A DNA stretch of 64,000 nt from Deinococcus ficus (lineage in GTDB: Bacteria > Deinococcota > Deinococci > Deinococcales > Deinococcaceae), in NCBI RefSeq assembly GCF_003444775.1, contig NZ_CP021081.1:2034001-2098000 (forward strand), written 5' to 3'. The position numbers were made by a program, and so were the translations under genes. Under the pieces are notes generated by a model that was not told where the DNA came from, did not search any database, and worked only from the letters and a program-made list of their open reading frames with translations. Below are positions 12,527 through 25,232 of the stretch, in pieces. The first letter of the stretch is position 1; every line of letters starts with the position of its first letter.

Positions 12527-13571
12527 GGTCGGGGGGGGCGCGGCACCCTACGCGGTGGAGGTGGGGCCCGGGCTGCTGGGGGGGCTGCGGGTGCCGGAGC
12601 GGCAGGTCGCGCTGATCCACCCGGAGGATCTGCCGGCCGTGTGGGTGGCGCAGGCGCAGGCGAGCCTGAACCCGGTCGTGACGGTATCCGTGCCCGCGCG
12701 GGACGAGTGCAAGACCCTGGAGGTGTACGCCGGGGTGCTGTCGGCGCTGGCCGCGGTGAACCTGCCACGGGACGGCGCGGTGGTGGGCGTGGGCGGCGGG
12801 GCGGCCACCGACCTGGCCGGGTTCGTCGCGGCCAGTTACCTGAGGGGCGTGGCGTACTACTCTGCCCCGACCACGCTGCTGGGCATGGTGGACGCGGCGG
12901 TGGGCGGCAAGACCGGCGTGAACCTGCCGGAAGGCAAGAACCTGGTGGGCGCCTTCTGGCCGCCCCGGGCGGTGTGGTGCGACGTGGCGACGCTGGGTAC
13001 GCTGCCGCCCGCGGTGTTCCGTGAGGGGGCGGCGGAGGCCTTCAAGCACGGTCTGATCTCCGATCCGGGCCTGATGGCTCGGGTGCTGTCCCCGGACTTC
13101 CGGCCGGACGGTCCCGGCCTGGAGGACACGGTGGCCGACGCCATCGCCGTGAAGGCGGGCGTGGTGACCCGCGACCTGTTCGAGCGGGGGGAGCGGGCCT
13201 TCCTGAATTTCGGGCACACGCTGGCGCACGCGTTGGAAGCGGTCACGCACCACGCGGTCCCGCACGGGGAGGCGGTGGGGTACGGCATGCACTACGCCGC
13301 GCGGCTGTCCCGGGCGCTGGGCGGTGAGGACCTGACCGGTCACACCCGCGCCTTCCTTGAGTGGCAGCGGCCCTCTCCCCTGCCGGCCCTGGAGTTCGGG
13401 GACCTGGCGCCCTTCATGGCGCGGGACAAGAAGGCCGATTCGGACGGCGTGCGCTTCGTGCTGCTGCCCGCGCTGGCGGCGCCGGAACTGGCGCGCGTGC
13501 CGGAGACCGTGCTGCGCGCCGAGTACCTGGGGTTCCAGGCGGACCTGGGGGCGCTGGGGCTGCTGCGCTGA
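12513..13571 (+). CDS. aroB: 3-dehydroquinate synthase
   Basis: NAD- and metal-dependent cyclisation of DAHP to 3-dehydroquinate. The 352 residues, from GTG 12513 (VRRIEVGGG), overlap aroK by 14 nt. Motifs: [21 protein letters not shown] (NAD binding), [32 protein letters not shown], the metal-binding histidines in [11 protein letters not shown] and [12 protein letters not shown]. The length is typical. Start choice is moderately certain, since no strong ribosome binding site is seen and coupling to aroK translation is likely. Confidence 0.94.
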   Translation: MRRIEVGGGAAPYAVEVGPGLLGGLRVPERQVALIHPEDLPAVWVAQAQASLNPVVTVSVPARDECKTLEVYAGVLSALAAVNLPRDGAVVGVGGGAATDLAGFVAASYLRGVAYYSAPTTLLGMVDAAVGGKTGVNLPEGKNLVGAFWPPRAVWCDVATLGTLPPAVFREGAAEAFKHGLISDPGLMARVLSPDFRPDGPGLEDTVADAIAVKAGVVTRDLFERGERAFLNFGHTLAHALEAVTHHAVPHGEAVGYGMHYAARLSRALGGEDLTGHTRAFLEWQRPSPLPALEFGDLAPFMARDKKADSDGVRFVLLPALAAPELARVPETVLRAEYLGFQADLGALGLLR

Positions 13572-13602
13572 CGATCCGCCCGGCACTTGCTACGCTGGGC
13601 GC

Positions 13603-14034
13603 ATGCTGCTCGTCCTGAACGGCCCGAACCTCAATCGCCTCGGCCGGCGTGAACCGGGCGTGTACGGCTCTCAGACCCTGGAGGACCTGGAACGCCAGTG
13701 CGAGGCGTGGGGGGCGGAACTCGGGGAGAGCGTCACCTGCCGCCAGAGCAACTACGAGGGCCAGCTCATCGACTGGATTCACGAGGCCGAGGAACAGGGC
13801 TACGACGGCATCGTCCTGAACCCGGGGGCGCTGACGCACAGCAGTTACGCGCTGCGGGACGCGATTGCCTCGCAGCCGCTGCCGGTCGTTGAGGTGCACA
13901 TCAGCAACGTGGACGCCCGCGAGGCGTTCCGGCACGTCAGCCTGACCGCGCCGGTGTGCCGGGGCAAGATCAGCGGCCTGGGGTTCCTGGGCTACCGGCT
14001 GGCGATGGAGGCCCTGACCGAAAGCGCGTCCTGA
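13603..14034 (+). CDS. aroQ: type II 3-dehydroquinate dehydratase
   Basis: Small (143 aa) dodecameric-type dehydratase converting 3-dehydroquinate to 3-dehydroshikimate. Motifs: NGPNLNRLGRREPGVYG with the catalytic Tyr/Arg loop, NPGALTHSSYALRDA, and VEVHISNVDAREAFRHVS with the catalytic His. The ATG at 13603 follows a -10 box TACGCT (13591-13596) by 6 nt; CTGACG (13567-13572), 18 bp upstream of that box, is a plausible -35. It therefore appears to have its own leaderless promoter although it is only 31 nt after aroB. Confidence 0.96.
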   Translation: MLLVLNGPNLNRLGRREPGVYGSQTLEDLERQCEAWGAELGESVTCRQSNYEGQLIDWIHEAEEQGYDGIVLNPGALTHSSYALRDAIASQPLPVVEVHISNVDAREAFRHVSLTAPVCRGKISGLGFLGYRLAMEALTESAS

Positions 14035-14088
14035 CATGACAAGCCGCGCACTCTGCCGGCGGGGTGCCTTCAGCCCTCCCAGCTTCTG

Positions 14089-14120
14089 AAAAAGCGCGAC
14101 GCCCCATTTGGGGCGTCGCG
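14089..14120 (-). terminator. intrinsic terminator of infC
   Basis: Read on the minus strand: an 11-bp perfect stem CGCGACGCCCC/GGGGCGTCGCG (14110-14120 and 14095-14105) with a 4-nt loop, followed by C and TTTTT (14093-14089). It is 14 nt after the infC stop and shows that infC is not cotranscribed with rpmI-rplT here. Confidence 0.85.
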
Positions 14121-14133
14121 GGTGCAGTGATTC

Positions 14134-14769
<636 letters not shown>

Positions 14770-14935
14770 CACCTCCGCCGCGCCCGGCGCACGCTGGCGC
14801 CCGGGCGGCGCCCCTCCGGCCACGGCCCCGTGCGGGGGGCGGTTTCGGGGCAAGTACCGCCGAGTTTACCACGCCGCACTCCCGCCCCGCTGACGGCGCC
14901 GCCGGACACCGGCGCGGGTCTGGCATGCTGGGGGG

Positions 14936-16948
14936 ATGACAGGCACGGGCGACGCGGGGCAGGCGGTGGTCGAGCGGCGGTTCGGGCCCTGGGAGGCCCG
15001 GGACGTGGACCGGGAGGTGCTGCTCACCGACGGGCTGGGCGGGTTCTCGCTGGGAAGCCTGGCGGGCGTGCCGACCCGCTGTTACGGCGCGCTGAACGCC
15101 AGCCGGCGGCCGCCCGTGGACCGTTTCGCGCATCTGGTGGCGCCGCTGGAGGAACTGAGCGCGGCAGGGGGCGGAGAGGTGGCGCTGCACGCGCTGGAGG
15201 TCGCGCCGGACGCGTTCGAGGGCCGGGGGCTGGATCTGCTGGCCGGGGTGACGCTGCGGGACCTGCTGCCGGAACGCGAGCAGCTGTGGCGGGGCGTGCG
15301 GGTGACGCGCCGGGCGTTCATGCCACCCGGTTCAGGCACGGTCGTGTACCTGTACGACATCGAGGCCCGGGAGGCGGTCACCCTGACGCTGGGCGGGTTC
15401 TTCGTGGACCGGGACATGCATGACCTTCACCGCGGCGTCCCGGACCTGCGCGTGCAGGTGCAGGGGCGGCGGGCGGCCGTGACCGGGGGCCGGGGCACGC
15501 GGGTGCGGGTGGTGGCGCCGGACGCGGCCGTGCAGCCGCTGGAGGCCGCGCCCTTCCCGCAGCGGGTGTACTACCGCTATGACCGGGCGCGTGGCGAGCC
15601 GGACACCGAGACGGTGCTGGGCGCGCGGCTGTGGCAGGTGCAGGTGCCGGCGGGCGGCGCGCGGGTGGCGCTGGTGGTGTCGGCCGGCCTGGAGGGCCCG
15701 GACGTGCTGGACCCCTGGGCGGCGTACGCGCAGGAGACCGCGCGGCGCCGGGCGCTGGTGGAAGGCGCCTGGGCGGCCTCCGGCGTGCGGGACGAGGTGG
15801 TGGCGACCCTGGCGGTCGCGGCGGACGCGTACCTGGTGCAGCGGGCGCAGCCGCCGGGCCGCAGCGTGATCGCGGGATACCCCTGGTTCGCGGACTGGGG
15901 CCGGGACGCGATGATCTCCCTGACGGGCCTGACCCTGCTCACCGGCCGCGCCGCGGACGCGCGGAGCCTGCTGGGCACGTTCCTGCAGGCGCTGCGGCGG
16001 GGCCTGACGCCGAACAACTTCCACGAGGACGGCGGGGGCGCCGGGTACAACACGGTGGACGGCGCGTTGTGGCTGGTGGTGGCGCTGGAACGCTACGTGG
16101 CGCTCACCGGGGACCTGGGGTTCGCGCGGGAGGCGCTGCCGCAGGTGCGGGAGTTGCTGCGCTGGCACCTGGACGGCACGGACCACGGCATCCGCGCGGA
16201 CCGGGAGGACGGGCTGCTGTGGTCGGGTGAGGCGGGCGTGCAGCTGACCTGGATGGACGTGAAGATTCACGACTGGGTGGTCACGCCCCGCAGCGGGAAG
16301 CCGGTGGAGATCCAGGCGCTGTGGCTGGGGGCTCTGGCGGCCGAGGAGAGGCTCTCGGAGGGGCTGGGTCAGGTGCCGGCCTGCTCGGCGGCGCTGGCGC
16401 GGGCGCGCGGGCAGTTCGGGAAGCTGTGGCGCGGCGAGCAGTTCGCGGACTTCCTGACGGAGGCGGGCGGCGCGGACCTGAGTGTGCGGCCGAACGTGGC
16501 GCTGGCGCTGGCGCTGCCGGACACGCCCGTCTCGGGGGTGCAGCTGGACCTGACACTGCGCCTGATCGAGTCGCAGCTGCTCACGCCGGTGGGCCTGCAC
16601 ACGCTGTCCCCGCTGGACGCGCGGTACCTGGGGAACTACGGCGGGGTGCGGGTGCAGCGGGACGCGGCGTACCACCAGGGCACGGTGTGGGCGTGGCCGC
16701 TGGCGTCGTATGTGGACCTGCTGCTGCGTGGGGGGGAGGTCGCGCGGGCCCGCGCGGCGCTGTCCGGGCTGTCCGGCCACCTCTGGGAGGCGGGGGTGGG
16801 GCACGTCTCGGAAGTGTTCAGCGGGGACAGCCTGCGGCCCGGGGGGTGCCCCTTCCAGGCGTGGAGCGTGGCGGAGTTCCTGCGCGCACACGTGCTGGTG
16901 GCGCAGGCCGAGAGCCGCGCGGGGGCCGCAGGGCCGGGCCCGACCTGA
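14936..16948 (+). CDS. glycogen debranching enzyme (GDE_C / GH133 type)
   Basis: Amylo-alpha-1,6-glucosidase-like enzyme removing branch points from glycogen. The 670 residues have an N-terminal beta-rich domain (LLTDGLGGFSLGSLAGVPTR, typical of the archaeal/bacterial GDE N-domain) and a C-terminal (alpha/alpha)6 barrel with PWFADWGRDAMISLTGL, NNFHEDGGGAGYNTVDGALW, WMDVKIHDWVVTPRSGKPVE and AAYHQGTVWAWPLASY, which contain the conserved acidic residues. No signal peptide, so it is cytosolic. It is divergent from infC; neither a clear -35 nor a ribosome binding site precedes the ATG, which follows CATGCT by 6 nt. Confidence 0.9.
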   Translation: MTGTGDAGQAVVERRFGPWEARDVDREVLLTDGLGGFSLGSLAGVPTRCYGALNASRRPPVDRFAHLVAPLEELSAAGGGEVALHALEVAPDAFEGRGLDLLAGVTLRDLLPEREQLWRGVRVTRRAFMPPGSGTVVYLYDIEAREAVTLTLGGFFVDRDMHDLHRGVPDLRVQVQGRRAAVTGGRGTRVRVVAPDAAVQPLEAAPFPQRVYYRYDRARGEPDTETVLGARLWQVQVPAGGARVALVVSAGLEGPDVLDPWAAYAQETARRRALVEGAWAASGVRDEVVATLAVAADAYLVQRAQPPGRSVIAGYPWFADWGRDAMISLTGLTLLTGRAADARSLLGTFLQALRRGLTPNNFHEDGGGAGYNTVDGALWLVVALERYVALTGDLGFAREALPQVRELLRWHLDGTDHGIRADREDGLLWSGEAGVQLTWMDVKIHDWVVTPRSGKPVEIQALWLGALAAEERLSEGLGQVPACSAALARARGQFGKLWRGEQFADFLTEAGGADLSVRPNVALALALPDTPVSGVQLDLTLRLIESQLLTPVGLHTLSPLDARYLGNYGGVRVQRDAAYHQGTVWAWPLASYVDLLLRGGEVARARAALSGLSGHLWEAGVGHVSEVFSGDSLRPGGCPFQAWSVAEFLRAHVLVAQAESRAGAAGPGPT

Positions 16949-16994
16949 ACCGGACCGGGCCGGGGAAGTGTCCGGCCCAGGCGGCCTTCTTCCC

Positions 16995-17024
16995 TTGACG
17001 TCAAACGGACACGAACCCTAGCAT
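16995..17024 (+). promoter_or_regulatory. promoter of the NrtR-like gene with palindromic -35
   Basis: -35 TTGACG (16995-17000), 18-bp spacer, -10 TAGCAT (17019-17024), then 6 nt to the ATG. The -35 lies inside a perfect 10-bp palindrome TTGACGTCAA (16995-17004), a possible operator for autoregulation by the downstream regulator. Confidence 0.65.
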
Positions 17025-17030
17025 CCGGTC

Positions 17031-17714
17031 ATGCCGTCCACCATGCCTCCCCTGCCCGCCGACGCCCTGGTCGTGGGCCTGGCCGTGGACGTCGCCGCCT
17101 TCGCCATTCACGACGGCGAACTCCGGGTCCTGCTCGTCCAGCGCGGCGAGGGCCCGCACCTGCGCGCCTGGGCCCTGCCCGGCGGCCTCGTGCACCCCGG
17201 AGAGGAACTCGCCCAGGCGTCCCTGCGCGTCCTGCACGACGAGACCAGCATGGACCTGGAACCCCGCCACCTGGAACAGCTGCACACCTTCGCGGAGGTC
17301 GGGCGGGACCCGCGCGGGCGAGTGGTGAGCGTGGCGCACCTCGCGGTCCTGCCGCACGGCACCGTGGCCGTGCAGGGCGGCAACGAGGTGCTGGGCGCGG
17401 AGTGGCTCAGCGCGCACAACCCGCCACCCCTGGCCTTCGACCACGCCGACATCCTGGCGCACGCGCTGGCGCGGCTGCAGGTGCGGCTGGAATACGCGAA
17501 CCTGGCGCTGGAGTTCCTGCCGGAAGCCTTCACCCTGCCGGAGTTGCAGGGCGTGTACGAGGCGATCCTGAACCGTCAGCTCGACAAGCGGAACTTCCGC
17601 AAGAAGCTGCTCGCGCAGGGCGTCCTGACCCCCAGCGGGGAGCGGCGGTCCGGTGTGGGGCGCCCCGCGCAGCTGTACCGCCGCGCGAAACACGCCCGCA
17701 CCGCCGCGCTGTAA
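17031..17714 (+). CDS. NrtR-like Nudix-domain transcriptional regulator
   Basis: A 227-residue protein with an N-terminal Nudix domain (VAAFAIHDGELRVLLVQRGEG, ALPGGLVHPGEELAQAS) and a C-terminal winged-helix region (LPEAFTLPELQGVYEAILN, LDKRNFRKKLLAQGVL), the arrangement of NrtR regulators of NAD metabolism that sense ADP-ribose. The Nudix box is degenerate: where active enzymes have REUxEExG, this has RVLHDETSM, so hydrolysis is probably lost. No NAD gene is adjacent, so the regulon is unknown; it may bind its own -35 palindrome. Leaderless start at 17031. Confidence 0.82.
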   Translation: MPSTMPPLPADALVVGLAVDVAAFAIHDGELRVLLVQRGEGPHLRAWALPGGLVHPGEELAQASLRVLHDETSMDLEPRHLEQLHTFAEVGRDPRGRVVSVAHLAVLPHGTVAVQGGNEVLGAEWLSAHNPPPLAFDHADILAHALARLQVRLEYANLALEFLPEAFTLPELQGVYEAILNRQLDKRNFRKKLLAQGVLTPSGERRSGVGRPAQLYRRAKHARTAAL

Positions 17715-17732
17715 CCGCGCCCGGTCTCCGGC

Positions 17733-18545
17733 TCAGCCGGCGGTGACGGTGTGCCGGCGGGGCGTCAGGCCGCGTTCGCGCACCAGGGCCCGCACTTCCT
17801 GGCAGCGGCAGCCGCGGTAGGTGCACAGCAGGCCCTCCGGGTCGTGCTGCAGGAACCGCACCGTGGTGTCCACCAGGTCCCGCACGCGGTACAGCCGCAG
17901 CAGGGCGCTGCCCACGGTGACGCGGCGGTCGCGGCCGTGCAGCCACGGCAGCAGGTTGTCGAAGTCCGCCGAGCAGTTCGGGAAGGCAGTGGGCAGCACC
18001 TGCCCCTCCAGCGGCACGTACCGCGTGAGGTTCGGCACGCCCGCCACGTGCTCGCCGTAATGAATGGTGGTGTTGCTGCCGAAGTCCACGCCCATCAGCA
18101 GCGCGTACCCGTCCAGGTCGTACAGCGCCCCGACCGGCTGGTAGGGGCTGTCCAGCGTCTGCGCGGCCGTGATGGGCGCCGCCTGCGCGCCCAGGGCGAT
18201 GAAGCTCAGCGTGGGGTGAAAGGACCGCAGCGCCTCGGGGCGCTCCACGAGGTCCTGCGGCACCCGCCCGATGTCCCGGCTCACGCGGCTGAGCCGGTGA
18301 AACGAGGACCGCGGCGTGGCGGTGGGCCGGGTGAGCAGGGTGTCGTAGGTGAAGGCCGGGGCGACCACCGTCCGGCAGCGCCGCGCCAGGGCGTCCACCA
18401 GGGCCGGGGCGCCGCCCTCCACCGTACCGAAGGCCCGGAGACTGGCGTGCACGATCACGTCCTGCGTTCCGTCCAGCCCCAGCCCGCTCAGCCCCTCGTC
18501 CAGATCCCGGGCCGTCACGGTCGGCTTGCGCAGCAGGTTCAACAC
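17733..18545 (-). CDS. AAC(3)-family aminoglycoside N-acetyltransferase-like protein
   Basis: A 270-residue member of the antibiotic NAT family, which transfers acetyl from acetyl-CoA to the 3-amino group of aminoglycosides or to other amines. Matching segments are VIVHASLRAFGTVEGGAPALVDAL, VVAPAFTYDT, FHPTLSFIALG and GVDFGSNTTIHYGEHVAGVP. The C-terminal ~50 residues hold a cysteine-rich CTYRGCRCQEV patch. GTG at 18545 is chosen because TATGCT (18557-18552) ends 6 nt upstream, the leaderless geometry used around it. The substrate is unknown; chromosomal relatives often do not give resistance. Confidence 0.82.
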   Translation of the reverse strand: MLNLLRKPTVTARDLDEGLSGLGLDGTQDVIVHASLRAFGTVEGGAPALVDALARRCRTVVAPAFTYDTLLTRPTATPRSSFHRLSRVSRDIGRVPQDLVERPEALRSFHPTLSFIALGAQAAPITAAQTLDSPYQPVGALYDLDGYALLMGVDFGSNTTIHYGEHVAGVPNLTRYVPLEGQVLPTAFPNCSADFDNLLPWLHGRDRRVTVGSALLRLYRVRDLVDTTVRFLQHDPEGLLCTYRGCRCQEVRALVRERGLTPRRHTVTAG

Positions 18546-18560
18546 GCCCGCAGCATAACC

Positions 18561-18600
18561 CTGAAGCCGCCCGCCCATCGGAACGGGCAGGCGGCTTCAG
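18561..18600 (-). terminator. long hairpin between glnN and the AAC(3) gene
   Basis: CTGAAGCCGCCCGCCC (18561-18576) pairs with GGGCAGGCGGCTTCAG (18585-18600), 16 bp with one C-A mismatch and an 8-nt loop. It lies 28 nt past the glnN stop on the minus strand. No U-tract follows; instead the -10 of the next minus-strand gene starts within a few nucleotides. It is probably a terminator or mRNA 3'-end stabiliser for glnN. Confidence 0.6.
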
Positions 18601-18628
18601 CTTGATTCGTGGGCTCAGGAGCAGATGC

Positions 18629-20791
<2,163 letters not shown>

Positions 20792-20847
20792 CGGGGTCTC
20801 CTGAAGGGGAAGGGGGCCATGGTCCGGGCGCGGGGCGCGCGCCTGCT

Positions 20848-20996
20848 GTCAGCTGACTATAGGCGCGCCCTGTCCGGGACCGCAATGCAGATTTGGACAA
20901 GCTGCACCGATTTACCCTCTCGCCGGACGTCATGGCCGGACACTCTGCATTTTGTTCCGTTTTTTCCGAACGCTTTTCCAGTCTGGCCTGTACACT
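20848..20996. promoter_or_regulatory. shared control region of glnN and glnA
   Basis: Between the divergent GS genes. Minus-strand promoter: TTGCGG (20885-20880), 18 bp, TATAGT (20861-20856), next to the palindrome GTCAGCTGAC (20848-20857). Plus-strand -10 TACACT at 20991-20996. Candidate operator halves: AATGCAGA (20884-20891) overlapping the glnN -35, CTGCA (20902-20906), and TCTGCATT (20944-20951), the exact inverse of the first. Regulator unknown; nitrogen control is inferred from the flanking genes. Confidence 0.55.
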
Positions 20997-21048
20997 GTGA
21001 GGACTTGCCCGCCCTGGCTCCCCGCCCGTTCCTGGAGGTTTCCGTTTC

Positions 21049-22413
21049 ATGTCCACCCTGCCGCCCGTCCCGACCGCCGAAGCCCTGCTGAACACCATGC
21101 GCGAGCAGGACGTGAAGTTCCTGCGCATGCAGTTCACGGACATCCTGGGCACCACCAAGAACGTTGAGGTGCCCGAACGGCAGTTCGAGAAGGCCCTGCG
21201 GGGCGACGTGACCTTCGACGGCAGCGCCATCGAGGGCTTCACGCGGGTGGAGGAATCCGACATGCTGCTGCGCCCGGACCTCTCCACCTTCGCGGTGTAC
21301 CCGCAGTTCTCCCGCGACCCGCGGGATCCGGACGACCGCGGCCGGGTGGCGCGACTGATCTGCGACGTGACGCTGCCGGACGGCACGCCGTTCGAGGGGG
21401 ACCCCCGACAGGTGCTGCGCCGGCAGGTGGACCGGGCCAGGGCCCTGGGCTTCGAGATGTTCGTGGGCACCGAGCCGGAGTTCTTTCTGTTCGAGCGCAC
21501 CCCGGACGGGCGGGGCACCACGGTCACGCACGACAAGGCCGGGTACTTCGATCTGGCGCCCATCGACCAGGGCGAGCGGGTGCGTCGGGACATCGTGAAC
21601 AAGCTGCTCGCCATGGGCTTCGACATCGAGGCGGCGCACCATGAGGTCGCGCCGGGGCAGCAGGAGATCGACTTCCGGTACGCCCCGGCGCTGGAAACCG
21701 CCGACCGGATCGCGACCTTCAAGTTCGTGGTCAAGCGCGTGGCGCTGGAGCACGGCCTGCTGGCGAGCTTCCTGCCCAAGCCGATCGCGGGCGTGTCGGG
21801 CAGCGGCATGCACTGTCACCTGAGCCTGTTCCGGGATGGCGTGAATGCCTTCGCCGATCCGGAGGGGGAGCACGGCCTGTCCCGGGCGGGCCTGCAGTTC
21901 ATCGCGGGCCTGCTGGAGCACGCCGAGGGCATGACGGCCGTGACGAACCCCCTCGTGAACAGCTACAAGCGGCTCGTGCCGGGCTTCGAGGCGCCGGTGA
22001 ACGTGGCCTGGAGCACCAGCAATCGCTCGGCTCTGGTCCGCATTCCCGCCAAACGCGGCGCGAGCACCCGCGCGGAACTGCGCATGCCGGACGCGAGCTG
22101 CAACCCCTACCTGGCGCTGGCGGTGATTCTGGCCTCCGGGCTGGACGGCATCGAACAGGATCTGGAGCCGCCGCCCGCCATTCAGCGCAACATCTTCAAG
22201 ATGACCGTGCGCGAGAAGCGGCATCACCGGGTGCGTGAACTGCCCACTGATCTGCGTGAGGCGGTGGACGAACTGGAGAAGGACGGCGTGGTGGCTGCGG
22301 CCCTGGGCGAGCACGTGCTGACGCACTTCGTGCGGGCCAAGCGCGCCGAGTGGCAGGAGTACAGCCAGACGATTCACGCCTGGGAACTGGACCGCTATCT
22401 GGACCTGGTCTAG
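21049..22413 (+). CDS. glnA: glutamine synthetase type I
   Basis: Dodecameric GSI, 454 aa, making glutamine from glutamate and ammonia. Motifs: FDGSAIEGFTRVEESDMLL, GTEPEFFLFER, HHEVAPGQQEIDFRY, SGSGMHCHLSLF, NPLVNSYKRLVPGFEAPV (ATP loop) and RAELRMPDASCNPYLALA. Length and sequence fit the GSI-alpha group of Gram-positives, thermophiles and Deinococcus, which is normally controlled by feedback rather than adenylylation; I see no NLYDLP-type adenylylation motif. GGAGG precedes the ATG, and a TACACT -10 at 20991-20996 gives a leader of about 45 nt. Divergent from glnN. Confidence 0.96.
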   Translation: MSTLPPVPTAEALLNTMREQDVKFLRMQFTDILGTTKNVEVPERQFEKALRGDVTFDGSAIEGFTRVEESDMLLRPDLSTFAVYPQFSRDPRDPDDRGRVARLICDVTLPDGTPFEGDPRQVLRRQVDRARALGFEMFVGTEPEFFLFERTPDGRGTTVTHDKAGYFDLAPIDQGERVRRDIVNKLLAMGFDIEAAHHEVAPGQQEIDFRYAPALETADRIATFKFVVKRVALEHGLLASFLPKPIAGVSGSGMHCHLSLFRDGVNAFADPEGEHGLSRAGLQFIAGLLEHAEGMTAVTNPLVNSYKRLVPGFEAPVNVAWSTSNRSALVRIPAKRGASTRAELRMPDASCNPYLALAVILASGLDGIEQDLEPPPAIQRNIFKMTVREKRHHRVRELPTDLREAVDELEKDGVVAAALGEHVLTHFVRAKRAEWQEYSQTIHAWELDRYLDLV

Positions 22414-22465
22414 GGGGCAGTTTCGGGCCGGGCCGCTTGCGCCGAAGGCGGAAAAGTTCACGACA

Positions 22466-22500
22466 TGCACCTTCACGTTCAGGGGGTGCACAACTTTATT
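22466..22500 (+). terminator. possible weak terminator after glnA
   Basis: TGCACC (22466-22471) pairs with GGTGCA (22485-22490), then CAACTTTATT. The flanking AAAGTT and AACTTT could extend the stem imperfectly. It lies 53 nt after the glnA stop. Confidence 0.4.
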
Positions 22501-22576
22501 GCTTAAGAAGTCTACTCCTGGGCAATCACGCTCGGCTCTACCGGAGGGGGGTCCCGGATCGTTGCGTCCAGAAAGG

Positions 22577-22616
22577 TGAAGTTTGCATTGACTTCAGCTA
22601 AAGGGCTGCCTACAAT
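22577..22616 (+). promoter_or_regulatory. strong livJ promoter with overlapping inverted repeat
   Basis: -35 TTGACT (22588-22593), 17-bp spacer, -10 TACAAT (22611-22616): the best sigma70-type promoter in the window. A perfect inverted repeat TGAAGT-N8-ACTTCA (22577-22582 and 22591-22596) overlaps the -35 and could be a repressor site. The ~60-nt leader contains a hairpin formed by GCGGGTCA and TGACCCCGC before the livJ ribosome binding site. Confidence 0.75.
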
Positions 22617-22681
22617 CTGCGCATCTCAACACCAGCGGAGCGGGTCAAGTGACCCCGCCTCGTTTCATATCCGGAGGACTC

Positions 22682-23836
<1,155 letters not shown>

Positions 23837-23870
23837 GGGGTTCGGGGGTCATGCCCCCGATCAACGCAGT

Positions 23871-23909
23871 GAGAGGGCCGGGCCACTTCCCGGTCCTCTC
23901 CTTTCCTTT
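23871..23909 (+). terminator. intrinsic terminator between livJ and livH
   Basis: GAGAGGGCCGGG (23871-23882) pairs with CCCGGTCCTCTC (23889-23900), 12 bp with one G-U wobble and a 6-nt loop, followed by CTTTCCTTT. A smaller hairpin, TCGGGGG/CCCCCGA, lies just upstream at about 23852-23870. Read-through would supply livHMGF. Confidence 0.85.
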
Positions 23910-24219
23910 GCCGTCCCGCGCCCTGAGCCGGCCAACCATCTCGGACATTGCCGGGTTCTGGCGCAGCCGCCCAGACAGTGACGGTCCAGACAATCCACAT
24001 TTCCCTAGAATTAGGGCTGTCTACCCTATCTCCCGCCCGCCACGGGCCGCGCCGCCGGCGCGCCCTCCCTGGCCCAGGCCGACCCATTGCATTTTTCACC
24101 CCGCTTCCCCGGCCTGAACGCCTCACTTCTCCCGGACAGCTCCCGGCTGTCCCCGCTGGCCCCCGGCCCGACGCCCTTATTTCGCCCTCCCCTGAAACAC
24201 CGGAAAGGAGTTGAGTTTT
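23910..24219 (+). other. non-coding gap between livJ and livH
   Basis: About 310 nt with no supportable gene. It contains the inverted repeat CCCTA-N4-TAGGG (24003-24016) with TAGAAT inside it (24006-24011), a possible -10, and another CCCTA at about 24034. No convincing -35 was seen. A second promoter for livHMGF may lie here, but this is weak. The AAAGGAG at 24204-24210 is the livH ribosome binding site. Confidence 0.4.
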
Positions 24220-25232
24220 TTGGATCTTGCCACCCTGTTGCCGTTCCTGGTGAACGTGATCGCAGGCGGCCTCGTGCTGGGGTTCGTGTACGCCATCATC
24301 GCCCTGGGGTACACCATGGTGTACGGCGTGCTGCAACTCATCAACTTCGCGCACAGTGAGGTCTTCGTGACCGGCGCCGTCGTGGGGTTCGAGGTCTTCC
24401 GCGTCCTGAGCCCCACCGGCATGAACGGCTACCTGCAACTCCTGATCGCGCTGCTGGCCGCCATGCTCGTTTCCGGGCTGCTGAACGTGCTGATCGAACG
24501 CCTCGCGTACCGCCCGCTGCGCAATGCCCCCAGGCTGGTGCCGCTGATCACCGCCATCGGCGTGTCCCTGATCCTCCAGGACGTCCTGCGCGTCATCGAG
24601 GGCTTCCAGGGCCGCTTCGACCTGACCTACCAGCTGCCCGCCGCGTTCGGCACGAAGTTCTGCGCGACCGGCAGCAGTTGCGCCGCGCTGGGCGACGTCC
24701 TGCGCCGCATCGGTCTGGACCTGCAGCTCAAGGACGTCATCGTGATCGTGGTGTCGCTGCTGAGCCTGGCCTTCCTGAACTACATCGTGAACCACACCCG
24801 CATGGGCAAGGCCATCCGCGCCACCGCGCAGGACCGCGTCACCGCGGGCCTGATGGGCATCGACAGTGACCGCATGATCAGCGCCACCTTCCTGATCGGC
24901 GGGGCGCTGGGCGGCATCAGTGGCGTGCTGTTCGGCATGAAGTTCGGCACGGTCAACGCCTACAGCGGCTTCGAGCCGGGCATCGTGGCCTTCACCGCCG
25001 CCGTGCTGGGCGGCATCGGCAGTATTCCCGGCGCGGTCCTGGGGGGCCTGGCGCTGGGCGTGATCCAGAACCTGATCGGCGGGGCGTTCAGCGTCCTGGG
25101 CGGCCTGATGGGCAGCGCGAACGTGGAGAGCATCGACGCGTCCTACCAGCGCATCGGGGCGTTCATCGTGCTGGTGCTGATCCTGATCTTCAAACCGACC
25201 GGCCTGCTCGGCAAGAGCAACGTGGAGAAGGT

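Noticed and set aside
17733..18545. Calling the AAC(3)-like gene a resistance determinant
   Set aside because: Only family membership is visible. It is chromosomal, matches neighbouring composition and has no mobile context.
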